DNA from: 2-02-FULL-66-14 sp037443705 | GTDB taxonomy: Bacteria; Pseudomonadota; Gammaproteobacteria; Burkholderiales; SG8-39 | NCBI GenBank assembly: GCA_037443705.1 | Contig: JBBINV010000004.1 | Location: 1 to 64,000 of the forward strand | Length of the DNA stretch: 64,000 nucleotides | Direction of reading: 5' to 3' | Made by a program: the position numbers and the translations under genes | Shown: positions 25,480 through 32,963 of the stretch, in pieces | How positions within the stretch are numbered: position 1 is the stretch's first letter | Layout of the letters: every line of letters starts with the position of its first letter | Notes under the pieces: generated by a model | Told to the model about the DNA's origin: nothing | Database searches by the model: none | What the model saw: the letters and a program-made list of their open reading frames with translations, nothing else

Positions 25480-25723
25480 GGCGCGCGGCCGCGACGAAGC
25501 GCGCGGCGTTCGCGACTTCGCGCAGGCGCCCCTCGGGCGTGAGACGAAGGATGCGCGCCACGTCCGCGAGCATGTGGCTCGGGGGCGCGCGGCGCGGGCG
25601 CAGCTCCACGCGCAGCTCGAACCCCGCCTCGGCGAGCAGCCGCACGAGCGTCGCTGCGCCGGGATCGGTCTGGCCGCGCTCGATGCGCGCCACGACCGAC
25701 TGTGCGGTGCCGGCGCGCCGCTG
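25472..25723 (-). pseudogene. Truncated XRE-type HTH antitoxin/regulator gene
   Basis: The frame reads QRRAGTAQSVVARIERGQTD and continues through LVRLLAEAGFELRVELR. This is the second half of an XRE helix-turn-helix and its extension. The first helix and any start codon are missing. A TGA stands immediately before the preserved part, and the DNA upstream of it belongs to a substrate-binding-protein fragment on the other strand. A GTG at 25693 could still start a shortened peptide. It overlaps the nucleotidyltransferase start by eight bases, so the original pair was an HTH-nucleotidyltransferase module cut at its 5' end by a rearrangement. Confidence 0.7.
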
Positions 25724-25727
25724 TCAG

Positions 25728-26245
25728 CCTGAATCCGCCGCAGACCTTCAGTCCTTATTTCGGCGTTGCTGGGCGGTCTGCGTGAGCTGGACTACAGGGA
25801 GGGCCGCAACCTCGTGTTCGACGCGCGCCACGCCGACGGAAAGCCGGAGCGGCTGCCCGAAGTGGCGCGCGAGCTGGTCGCGAGCAAGCCTGACGTGATC
25901 GTCACGGCGTTCAACGCGCAAACCCACGCTGCAAGGCAGGCGACGCGGACGATCCCCATCGTTATGGCCGTCGGCACCGGCGTCGTGGAGGAGGGCATCG
26001 TCGCCAGCCTCGCGCGCCCGGGCGGAAACGTCACGGGCGTGACCTGGGACGTGGGGCTGGAGGTCATGCCCAAGCGGTTCGATCTCCTCAAAGAAGCGGT
26101 GCCGCGACTCTCCCGCGTTGCGGTGCTATGGGACCAGGGTCAGGACGCGGGAGAATTCCTCGTGATCAACCTGAAGACCGCGAAGGCGCTCGGACTCACG
26201 ATCCCGCAGTCGCTGCCCGTCCGCGCCGACCGGGTGATCGAATGA
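25728..26245 (+). pseudogene. ABC substrate-binding protein (PF04392 type) with lost N terminus and internal deletion
   Basis: The frame shows LRELDYREGRNLVFDARHAD, the typical first part of PF04392 periplasmic binding proteins, then VIVTAFNAQTHAARQATRTI and GNVTGVTWD up to VAVLWD. It then jumps within a few residues to the C-terminal signature INLKTAKALGLTIPQSL and ends normally. About 130 residues of the middle are missing, and there is no signal peptide. The deletion point is close to 26150. A TTG at 25766 could be read as a start, but the product could not fold as a two-domain binding protein. Confidence 0.75.
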
Positions 26246-26271
26246 ACCTCTCGGTTTCCAGCAATGCTCGC

Positions 26272-26703
26272 CCATCGCGTCACGCGTACCGGTGGCGAGA
26301 GAGACTTCCTGCGCGCCCTGTTCGCGAAGCGCCGGGCGTCGAACGTGACGAGCACGGAGCAGGCGCGGCTGGAGGCGTGATGCAGTGCGTCGGCAAAATC
26401 GAAACCCGCCTCGAGGTTCGCGAGCGCGCTTTGCACCGACGCGCGATCCTCGATCTCCACATTGGGAAGGGCGAGCAGGTGCTTCAGGCTGCGCGCAATG
26501 TCTTTGCGCCCGATTCCGTACACGCCGCGCAGGACCCACTCCAGCTCGACGAGCACCGTCTTCGCGACGAAGAGCGCGTCGCCGCCCTCGAGGATGCGGC
26601 GCGCCGCATCCTGTTGCGCCTGCGTGGCGCGCGAGGCGTCTTCCTCTCGGAGGTAGTAGCGCGCGAGGACGTTGATCGACGAGCTCGCACGCGCGAACCG
26701 CAT
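26272..26703 (-). pseudogene. PIN-domain toxin (VapC-like) with altered ends
   Basis: The central part is a PIN ribonuclease: NVLARYYLREED, LFVAKTVLVELEWVLRG, and FDFADALHHASSRACSVLVTFDARRF with the later acidic residues. The N terminus, which should read DTN with the first catalytic aspartate, instead reads ASSSINVLA. Its first ten codons are the antisense of a substrate-binding-protein fragment on the other strand. The C terminus runs past the normal end (SPPVRVTR) into another fragment without a stop until 26140. Both ends therefore look like recombination joints, and activity is doubtful without the first aspartate. No antitoxin gene is adjacent. Confidence 0.65.
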
Positions 26704-27184
26704 GGCGCTGGTCTCGAACCTCGCGAGTCACGCGGAGGCGGGCGGGGTTCTTTCCTGTTCTCCCGATTACCAGGTGCTCAACCGCCGGCTCGGCGCGATC
26801 GCGGGAAAGATCCTCGCCGGCGCGAAGCCTTCGGACCTGCCCGTCGAGCTGCCAGCGACGTTCGAGCTGGTCGTCAATCTCGGATCCGCCAGATTGCAGG
26901 GACTCGCGATTCCGCGGTGGGTGCTGCTGCGCGCCGACGCGTTCAAGGCGATGGCCGCGAAGGCCGGCGCGAGCGTCAAGAGCATCTACGGGACGCTCGG
27001 CCACTACGACCTCGTGGTCACCGTAGAGGCGCCCGACGCCGCGACCGCGACCTCGCTCAACCTTGCCGTCGCCCCGCTCGGCAACATCAGGACCGAAACG
27101 CTGGCCGCGTTCTCGGCCGAAGAGTTCGGCGAGATTCTCGGCAAGATGCCCTGGTCAGCGCTTGCGCCGCCGCCGCGCGCCTAG
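26672..27184 (+). CDS. Chimeric ORF: substrate-binding protein C terminus joined to GYD-domain C terminus
   Basis: The open frame first reads as the last third of a PF04392 binding protein: LVSNLASHAEAGGVLSC, ILAGAKPSDLPVELPATFEL, then WVLLRAD. Without any break it continues as the GYD domain (PF08734) from AFKAMAAKAG through YGTLGHYDLVVTVEAP to LGNIRTETLAAFSAEEF. The joint lies near 26935, where both families carry a similar RAD/RAxAF stretch. The GYD part lacks its first 25 or so residues. The chimera has no signal peptide and no obvious ribosome-binding site. It is more likely a scar than a working protein, although the frame is intact. Confidence 0.6.
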   Translation: MIDELARANRMALVSNLASHAEAGGVLSCSPDYQVLNRRLGAIAGKILAGAKPSDLPVELPATFELVVNLGSARLQGLAIPRWVLLRADAFKAMAAKAGASVKSIYGTLGHYDLVVTVEAPDAATATSLNLAVAPLGNIRTETLAAFSAEEFGEILGKMPWSALAPPPRA

Positions 27185-27706
27185 CCAGGCGCGGTCCTCG
27201 TCGAGCGCCTTGCGCGCGCGCCCGGATTCCGTGGCGTCGAGGAACGTGGTCTCGCCGAATCGCGCCTCGGTGATCGCGAGCGAAAGGATTCCGCCGGCGA
27301 GGCCGGCGCGAATCCACTCGCGGTCGCGCGGCTCCATCCGGGCGTATTTCGACACTGCGGCGTCGTTCGGCTCCAGGAACCACACCGCGAGCCCCGGCTC
27401 GAGCTCGATCCTCACCAGGCGGGCTTCCCAGCCGGCGGGCAGCGTCGCCACGCGCGGCGAGATCGGATCGAGGTAATAGCCGTGCTCGGCCTGGAAGGGA
27501 CTGCCTTCGCCGAGAGCCCGCGCAAGCTCGAATACCCGCGCCGGATCGCTCTTGCAGAACGCGTCCACGTCCAGCGACAGAGCCATGCGCGGCGGAACTT
27601 GGCCCGCGTACCCGAGTGCGGCCAGGCTGCCGAGCACGACATAGTCTCCCTCTCCCGATAGCTTGCGCGCCTGCGCAAATAGCCTTCTCAGGTCGTCTCG
27701 CTTCAC
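27155..27706 (-). CDS. Nucleotidyltransferase-like toxin of an XRE-NTase module (DUF6036-like)
   Basis: The 183-residue protein shows DYVVLGSLAALGY, then a proline-arginine pair and LSLDVDAF, the spaced glycine-serine and DxD of nucleotidyltransferase-type toxins. The C-terminal half has AVWFLEPNDAAVSKYARME and RDREWIRAGLAGG, typical of DUF6036-like proteins. The start is a GTG overlapping the stop of the upstream XRE gene as GTGA, which makes a translationally coupled pair. The last 30 bases overlap the chimeric GYD frame on the other strand, so the true 3' end may also be a joint. Confidence 0.75.
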   Translation of the reverse strand: MKRDDLRRLFAQARKLSGEGDYVVLGSLAALGYAGQVPPRMALSLDVDAFCKSDPARVFELARALGEGSPFQAEHGYYLDPISPRVATLPAGWEARLVRIELEPGLAVWFLEPNDAAVSKYARMEPRDREWIRAGLAGGILSLAITEARFGETTFLDATESGRARKALDEDRAWLGARRRRKR

Positions 27707-28233
27707 GGGGCGGGCGGCTCGAGCGCGAAGTTCCAGGGCGAGTTCTGCAGCAGCGCGTCGGTCCACTCGTCGTAATCGAGCAGCGAGAGCGCGACCCGGC
27801 GCACCGGGCCCGAGAGCCGCCTGCGCCAGCGGGAGATGTAGTGCTCGCTGCAAAGGCCCTCGCGTTGCCAGCGATCGACGTTGGCCCGGGCGCGGCGGAT
27901 CAGCTCCGCGGCGTCGGATCCCGGGGCGGCGAGGAGCTGGGCGGCGAGCGCGGCATGGCGGCGGCGCAGGTCCAGCCTGCGAGCTCGCTCGCGTTCGCGC
28001 GCAAGAAGGGTTTCCTGCGCCGGCTGGCCGCCGCGCGGCAGGGCGGCAAGCTCGAGCCCGAGCGCCTCGCAGAGGCGCGATAGCGTTCCAACGCGGAAAT
28101 CCTGGTCGGCACCCGCTTCGAGCCGCGCGATCGTCACACGACCGGCTCCACTCCGGGCGGCAAGCGCCGCCTGGCTGAGGCCGCTCGCGCGACGGGCCTG
28201 CCGCAACTGGCGATGAACCGGGCTGTTTCTCAT
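27703..28233 (-). CDS. XRE-family HTH regulator, antitoxin partner
   Basis: The 176-residue protein has an XRE helix-turn-helix at about residues 8-62 (LRQARRASGLSQAALAARSG ... TIARLEAG) and a long helical tail with ERERARRLDLRRRHAAL and WQREGLCSEHYISRWRRRL. It is the upstream partner of the nucleotidyltransferase gene and overlaps it as GTGA. The inverted repeat in front of its ATG is the likely autoregulatory operator. No Shine-Dalgarno sequence is present, so a leaderless or short-leader transcript from the AT-rich upstream region is plausible. Confidence 0.82.
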   Translation of the reverse strand: MRNSPVHRQLRQARRASGLSQAALAARSGAGRVTIARLEAGADQDFRVGTLSRLCEALGLELAALPRGGQPAQETLLARERERARRLDLRRRHAALAAQLLAAPGSDAAELIRRARANVDRWQREGLCSEHYISRWRRRLSGPVRRVALSLLDYDEWTDALLQNSPWNFALEPPAP

Positions 28234-28243
28234 AAGAGTTATT

Positions 28244-28259
28244 GTATCGTTATAGATAC
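28244..28259 (-). promoter_or_regulatory. GTATC-N6-GATAC inverted repeat, probable XRE operator
   Basis: GTATC at 28244-28248 and GATAC at 28255-28259 are separated by GTTATA, in an AT-rich stretch directly upstream of the XRE start. On the minus strand this region also offers TATAAC and TACAAT boxes that could be -10 elements. The location fits autorepression of the toxin-antitoxin-like pair. Confidence 0.5.
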
Positions 28260-28275
28260 GATCGCTCCAGGCGAC

Positions 28276-28302
28276 AAAAAAGGCCCGCGGCGCGGGCCTT
28301 TT
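28276..28302 (-). terminator. Rho-independent terminator of the coxSLM operon
   Basis: GGCCCGC and GCGGGCC (28282-28288 and 28292-28298) form a perfect seven-base GC stem with a three-base loop. On the minus strand the hairpin is followed by TTTTTT. It stands 57 bases after the coxM stop. On the plus strand four Ts follow, so it may act both ways and insulate the island from the cox genes. Confidence 0.85.
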
Positions 28303-28358
28303 CCTTGAAGCATGGGCCCCGCTTTCGCGGGGGACGACGATGCTTCGCGCGGCCAGGT

Positions 28359-29153
28359 TTACTTCATCGCCGCTTCCACCGCTCGCCGGGCCATCACGGT
28401 CACGAGGTGCGCGCGATAGTCGGCGCTCGCGTGGAGGTCGGTGTTGAGGCCGTCGGCCTTCTGCCTGATGCCTGCGACCGAGGACGGATCGAACTTCGCG
28501 CCGAGCGCCTTTTCCATGTCCTTCTGGCGGAAGACGCAGGGGCCGGCGCCGGTGACCGCAACGCGCACGCCGCCCGAGGTTTCGGCCACGAACACGCCGA
28601 CGATCGCGAAGCGCGAGGCGGGGTTCTTGAACTTCATGTACGCGGCGCGCTTCGCGACCGGGAAGCTGACTGAGGTGATGATCTCGCCCGGCTGGAGCGC
28701 GGTTTCGTAGAGGCCCTTGAAGAAGTCGTCCGCGGCGATCTTGCGCTTGTTGGTGGCGATGGTCGCCCCGAGGCCCAGGACCGCGGCGGGGTAGTCGGCC
28801 GCCGGGTCGCTGTTGGCGATCGAACCGCCGAGCGTTCCCATGGCGCGCACCTGGCGGTCGCCGATCTGGCCGGCGAGCGCCGCGAGCGCGGGGATCGCTC
28901 GCTTCACCTCCGCCGAGTCCGCGACCTCCGCATGGCGCGTCATGGCGCCGATCTCTACCGCGCTGCCCGAGACCTTGATGCCGGCCAGCTCCCTCAGGGA
29001 CGACAGATCGATCACGTCGGACGGCGAGGCGAGGCGCAGCTTCATCGTTTGCACCAGCGTCTGACCGCCGGCGAGGATTTTCGCCTCGCCCTTCGCCGCG
29101 AGCGCCGCGGCGTCGTTGAGGCTCGAGGGACGGTGGTATTTGAACGCATGCAT
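28359..29153 (-). CDS. coxM: CO dehydrogenase-like medium (FAD) subunit
   Basis: This is the flavoprotein subunit of a molybdenum hydroxylase. It passes electrons from the Fe-S subunit to the quinone pool or another acceptor through FAD. The 264-residue product has the FAD pyrophosphate motif LAGGQTLV near residue 30 and the second motif TLGGSIANSDPAADYP near 105, both as in CoxM. It is the last gene of coxS-coxL-coxM, 21 bases after coxL, and is followed by a strong terminator. It starts MHAFKYHRPSSL, behind a GGAGAG box. Confidence 0.94.
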   Translation of the reverse strand: MHAFKYHRPSSLNDAAALAAKGEAKILAGGQTLVQTMKLRLASPSDVIDLSSLRELAGIKVSGSAVEIGAMTRHAEVADSAEVKRAIPALAALAGQIGDRQVRAMGTLGGSIANSDPAADYPAAVLGLGATIATNKRKIAADDFFKGLYETALQPGEIITSVSFPVAKRAAYMKFKNPASRFAIVGVFVAETSGGVRVAVTGAGPCVFRQKDMEKALGAKFDPSSVAGIRQKADGLNTDLHASADYRAHLVTVMARRAVEAAMK

Positions 29154-29174
29154 GGTGGGGTCTCTCCTGTCTTC

Positions 29175-31532
29175 TTACGCCGCTTTTTTCTGCTGCAGCA
29201 CGCGCCACACGGTCTGCGGGCTCGCGGGCATCGGAACGTCCTTGACGCCCAGCGCGTCGGTGATCGCGTTCATCAGCGCCGCCGGCGAGCCGATCGCGCC
29301 CGCCTCGCCGCAGCCCTTGACGCCGAGCGGGTTGTGCGTGCACGGCGTCTCGCGCGTGTCGACCTGGAACGAGGGCACGTCGTCCGCCCTCGGGATGCAG
29401 TAGTCCATGAACGAGCCCGTGACGAGCTGGCCCGAGTCCGGGTCGTAGCGGCACCCTTCCGTGAGCGCCTGCCCGAGTCCCTGCACGAGCCCGCCGTGCA
29501 CCTGCCCTTCCACGATCATCGGGTTGATGATCTTGCCGAAGTCGTCCACCGCGGTGAAGCGCTCGATCGACACCTTGCCGGTCTCGGGATCGACTTCGAC
29601 TTCGCAGACGTAGGTGCCTGCGGGGAAGGTGAAGTTCGACGGGTCGTAGAACGCGTTCTCGTTCAGGCCCGGCTCGAGCTTGTCGTGCGGGTAGTTGTGC
29701 GGCACGTAGGCCGCGAACGCCACCTCGCCGAACATCTTCTTCTTGTCGGTGCCCTTCACCGTGTACACGCCGCGGTCGTACTCGACGTCGGTCTCGGCGG
29801 CTTCCATCAGGTGCGCGGCGATCTTCCTGCCCTTGGCGATGATCTTGTCCAGGGCCTTCATGATCGCCGTCCCGCCGACCGCGATCGAGCGCGAACCGTA
29901 GGTGCCCATGCCGAAGAGGATCTTCGAGGTGTCGCCGTGCACGACGTCGACGTTCTCGATCGGGATGCCGAGCCGATCGGCCACCACCTGCGCGAACGTG
30001 GTCTCGTGGCCCTGGCCGTGCGCATGCGATCCGGTGAAGACCGTCACGCTCCCGGTCGGGTGCACCCGGATCTCGCCCGCTTCGAACAGACCGGCCCTCG
30101 CGCCGAGCGATCCGGCGACCGCCGACGGAGCGATGCCGCAGGCCTCGATGTACGCGGCGTAGCCGAGGCCGCGCAGCCTGCCCTTCGCTTCAGAGGCCTT
30201 CCTGCGGGAAGCAAAACCCGCCACGTCGGCCATCTTCATGGCGGCATCGAGCGTTGCCGCGTAATTTCCCGTGTCGTACATCAGCGCGACCGGCGTCTGG
30301 TACGGGAACTCGGTGATGAAATTGCGCCGCCGGATCTCGGCCGGGTCGATCTTCATCTCGCGCGCCGCGGTCTCGACCAGGCGCTCCACCACGTAGGTCG
30401 CCTCGGGCCGGCCGGCGCCGCGGTACGCATCGACCGGCGCGGTGTTGGTGAACACCGCCGTCACCTCGCAGTGAATGAGCGGCGTCTTGTACTGGCCCGC
30501 GAGCAGCGTCGCGTAAAGGATCGTCGGGATGCACGAGGCGAACGTGGACAGATACGCGCCCAGGTTCGCCGTGGTTTTCACGCGCATCGCGAGGAACTTG
30601 CCGTCCTTGTCGAGCGCGAGCTCCGCGCTGGTGACGTGGTCGCGCCCGTGCGCGTCCGACACGTACGATTCGGACCGCTCGGCGGTCCACTTGACCGGGC
30701 GGTTGAGCTGCTTCGAGGCCCAGGTGACCACCACGTCCTCGGCGTAGAGATAGATCTTCGAGCCGAAACCGCCGCCCACGTCGCCCGCCACCACGCGCAC
30801 CTTGTGCTCGGGGAGCCCCAGCACGAACGCGGTCATCAAGAGGCGCTCGACGTGCGGGTTCTGGTTCGCGACGTAGAGCGTGTAGCTGTCCTCGGCGCGG
30901 TTGTACATGCCGTTCGCGGCGCGCGGCTCGATCGCGTTCGGAACGAGCCGGTTGTTGACGAAGTCGAGCCTGGTGACGTGGGCCGCCCTGGCGAACGCGG
31001 CGTCGACCGCGGCCTTGTCCCCGAGCGCCCAGACGTAGCAGGTGTTGTCCGGCGCGATGTCGTGGATCGCCGCGGCGCCCTTGGCGCGCGCCTTGGCCGG
31101 ATCGACCACCGCGGGCAGCGTCTCGTAGTCGACCTCCACCAGGTCCGCGGCGTCGCGCGCCTGCTGGTAGGTTTCGGCCACGACGACCGCGACGTGATCG
31201 CCCACGTAGCGCACCTTGCCCTGCGCGAGGCACGGGTGCGGCGGCTCCTTCATGGGCTGGCCGTTCACGTCGGTGATGAGCCAGCCGCAGGGCAGGCCCC
31301 CGACCTTCGCCGCGGCGAGATCGTCGCCGGTGAAGACGCCGATCACGCCGGGCGACCCTTTCGCCTTGTCGGTGGAGATTTTCCGGATCTTCGCGTGCGC
31401 GTGCGGCGAGCGCACGAACACGGCATACGTCTGCCCGGGCAGCGTCACGTCGTCCGTGTACTGTCCCGAGCCGGTGAGGAAGCGATAGTCCTCTTTTCGC
31501 GCGATGCGAGCGCCGATCAGCGGTGCACCCAT
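29175..31532 (-). CDS. coxL: CO dehydrogenase-like large (molybdopterin) subunit, form II
   Basis: This is the catalytic subunit carrying molybdopterin cytosine dinucleotide. The 785-residue product contains GGGFGSK, the active-site loop AYRGAGRPEA near 385, and the catalytic glutamate in KGCGEAGAIG near 740. The loop is the form II type. True CO-oxidising form I enzymes have the cysteine-containing AYRCSFR, so CO oxidation is not assured and the substrate may be another aldehyde or heterocycle. A GGAGG box precedes the ATG, ten bases after coxS. Maturation genes coxD, coxE, coxG, xdhC and mocA are all nearby. Confidence 0.95.
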   Translation of the reverse strand: MGAPLIGARIARKEDYRFLTGSGQYTDDVTLPGQTYAVFVRSPHAHAKIRKISTDKAKGSPGVIGVFTGDDLAAAKVGGLPCGWLITDVNGQPMKEPPHPCLAQGKVRYVGDHVAVVVAETYQQARDAADLVEVDYETLPAVVDPAKARAKGAAAIHDIAPDNTCYVWALGDKAAVDAAFARAAHVTRLDFVNNRLVPNAIEPRAANGMYNRAEDSYTLYVANQNPHVERLLMTAFVLGLPEHKVRVVAGDVGGGFGSKIYLYAEDVVVTWASKQLNRPVKWTAERSESYVSDAHGRDHVTSAELALDKDGKFLAMRVKTTANLGAYLSTFASCIPTILYATLLAGQYKTPLIHCEVTAVFTNTAPVDAYRGAGRPEATYVVERLVETAAREMKIDPAEIRRRNFITEFPYQTPVALMYDTGNYAATLDAAMKMADVAGFASRRKASEAKGRLRGLGYAAYIEACGIAPSAVAGSLGARAGLFEAGEIRVHPTGSVTVFTGSHAHGQGHETTFAQVVADRLGIPIENVDVVHGDTSKILFGMGTYGSRSIAVGGTAIMKALDKIIAKGRKIAAHLMEAAETDVEYDRGVYTVKGTDKKKMFGEVAFAAYVPHNYPHDKLEPGLNENAFYDPSNFTFPAGTYVCEVEVDPETGKVSIERFTAVDDFGKIINPMIVEGQVHGGLVQGLGQALTEGCRYDPDSGQLVTGSFMDYCIPRADDVPSFQVDTRETPCTHNPLGVKGCGEAGAIGSPAALMNAITDALGVKDVPMPASPQTVWRVLQQKKAA

Positions 31533-31542
31533 GGTCGCCTCC

Positions 31543-32022
31543 TTACTTGCCCGCCGCCATGGCTTTGGCGCCGGCAGCGATGGCCTTCACGATGTTGTGG
31601 TAGCCCGTGCAGCGGCACAGGTTCCCGTCGAGCGCTTCGCGGATCTGCTGCTCGGTCGGATCGGGATTCGATTTCGCGAAGTCGATCGCGTTCATCACCA
31701 TGCCCGGCGTGCAGAAGCCGCACTGCAGCCCGTGATGCTCCTTGAACGCGGCCTGCATCGGGTGCAGCGTCCCGTCGGCCTTCGCCACGCCCTCGATCGT
31801 GAGGATGTCGGCGCCTTCGGCCTGCATCGCGAGCATCGAGCAGGACTTCACCGCCTTTCCGTTCATGTGCACCGTGCACGCGCCGCACTGCGCCGTGTCG
31901 CAACCGACGTGCGTGCCGGTGAGCCGCAGGTGCTCGCGGATGAAGGTGACGAGGAGCGTGCGCTCCTCGACCTCCGCGGATGCGGGCTTTCCGTTGACCT
32001 TCATGGAAACCTTGATCGCCAT
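31543..32022 (-). CDS. coxS: CO dehydrogenase-like small (2Fe-2S) subunit
   Basis: This subunit carries two [2Fe-2S] clusters that relay electrons from the molybdenum site to FAD. The 159-residue product has the plant-type cluster cysteines in CDTAQCGACTVHMNG and KSCSML, and the second cluster in CGFCTPGMVMN and CRCTGYHNIV. It is the first gene of coxSLM, with GAGGAGG before the ATG. The 269 bases upstream (32023-32291) hold no gene and no clear promoter that I could recognise. Confidence 0.95.
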   Translation of the reverse strand: MAIKVSMKVNGKPASAEVEERTLLVTFIREHLRLTGTHVGCDTAQCGACTVHMNGKAVKSCSMLAMQAEGADILTIEGVAKADGTLHPMQAAFKEHHGLQCGFCTPGMVMNAIDFAKSNPDPTEQQIREALDGNLCRCTGYHNIVKAIAAGAKAMAAGK

Positions 32023-32291
32023 GCCGCCTCCTCTTTTTCTTGGGCAAACAACGCTTCGCGCCGGATGGCCGAAACGAAGAATCCGTGGAATGGAAAACCA
32101 TCCTACTCAGCGCTTCGGGGCGGCGCAATGCTGCGGCGCGCAAAGGCCGGCGGTGTTTCACTTTTGAACGGGGTCGGCCTGCTGCGGCGTAAGACCCGCG
32201 TAAGAGGGCCGCAACATCCTGCGCCCGAAGCCTTCGAGAAGGACCGAAGGACCCGAAACGGGTAGCGGAGGTCGTGCGAGCGCGCTCGGAA

Positions 32292-32963
32292 TCAGCCCGA
32301 CGACGCTCTGTCGAAGACCCGGTCGAGAGCGAAATTGACCGCGTAGGCGAGCCACGCGGTCCACAGCACGTGCGAGGCGAAATGCGCGCCGCGCGCGACC
32401 TGTACGGCGCCAGCGGCAAGGCCGATCAGCCACGCGGCGCCGAACGCGATCCACGCCGCTCGCTCCCGAAAGCGGCGAAGGGCGAAGTAGAGCCCGAAGA
32501 GCGCGAAACCGCTCGAGGCGTGCGCCGCCGGAAGGCAGCGGCCGGGCCCGGGACGCTCGGGAAGGGGAGCGAAAAGCCCGAAGTGCTCGGCCGTCCCGCC
32601 ATACGCCGCCAGGTCCCAGGGGCAGGAGTGCGCGCTCGCGTTCCGGAGGAGCAGCACTGCGACCGCGGCGAGCGCCATGCCGAGCGCGGCCTGCCGCGCC
32701 TCGCGGCGCCACGGCCGCAGGCGCTCGAGCGGCGCGAGCGCTGCGGCGACCACCGCGAGCCAGGCGAGCACCATCGCGTACTTGAGCCCGGTGTGTCCGG
32801 GCACCGCGAGCCACCAGTTGTGCCGCAGGGGGAACTCGCCGCGGCTGCGGTCGAAGAAGGCCCCGGCAAGCCGGCCGTCGAGGCCCGCACGCTCGAACAC
32901 CAGCCAGATCAGGAGTCCCGCCGCCGCGAGACCTGCGAGCTCCAGCAGCCGTTCGCGATTCAA
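32292..32963 (-). CDS. PAP2-family membrane phosphatase
   Basis: The 223-residue protein has about six hydrophobic helices and the acid-phosphatase pattern of lipid phosphatases, here as CPWDLAAYGG, PAAHASSGFALFGL (the P-SxxAH/S-type second motif) and ARGAHFASHVLWTAW (the third motif with the catalytic histidine). This type dephosphorylates undecaprenyl pyrophosphate or other membrane phosphates. The start is a TTG overlapping the stop of the sulfatase gene, so the two are coupled. Pairing with an LTA-synthase-like sulfatase suggests work on periplasmic phosphoglycans or lipid headgroups. Confidence 0.8.
   Translation of the reverse strand: MNRERLLELAGLAAAGLLIWLVFERAGLDGRLAGAFFDRSRGEFPLRHNWWLAVPGHTGLKYAMVLAWLAVVAAALAPLERLRPWRREARQAALGMALAAVAVLLLRNASAHSCPWDLAAYGGTAEHFGLFAPLPERPGPGRCLPAAHASSGFALFGLYFALRRFRERAAWIAFGAAWLIGLAAGAVQVARGAHFASHVLWTAWLAYAVNFALDRVFDRASSG

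Noticed and set aside
28932..31745. Long plus-strand open frame opposite coxL and coxM
   Set aside because: Shadow of coxL and coxM, which have diagnostic cofactor motifs.
32023..32291. Possible gene or clear promoter in the 269 bases upstream of coxS
   Set aside because: No frame with a plausible start and motif, and no convincing -35/-10 pair apart from the coxS ribosome-binding site.
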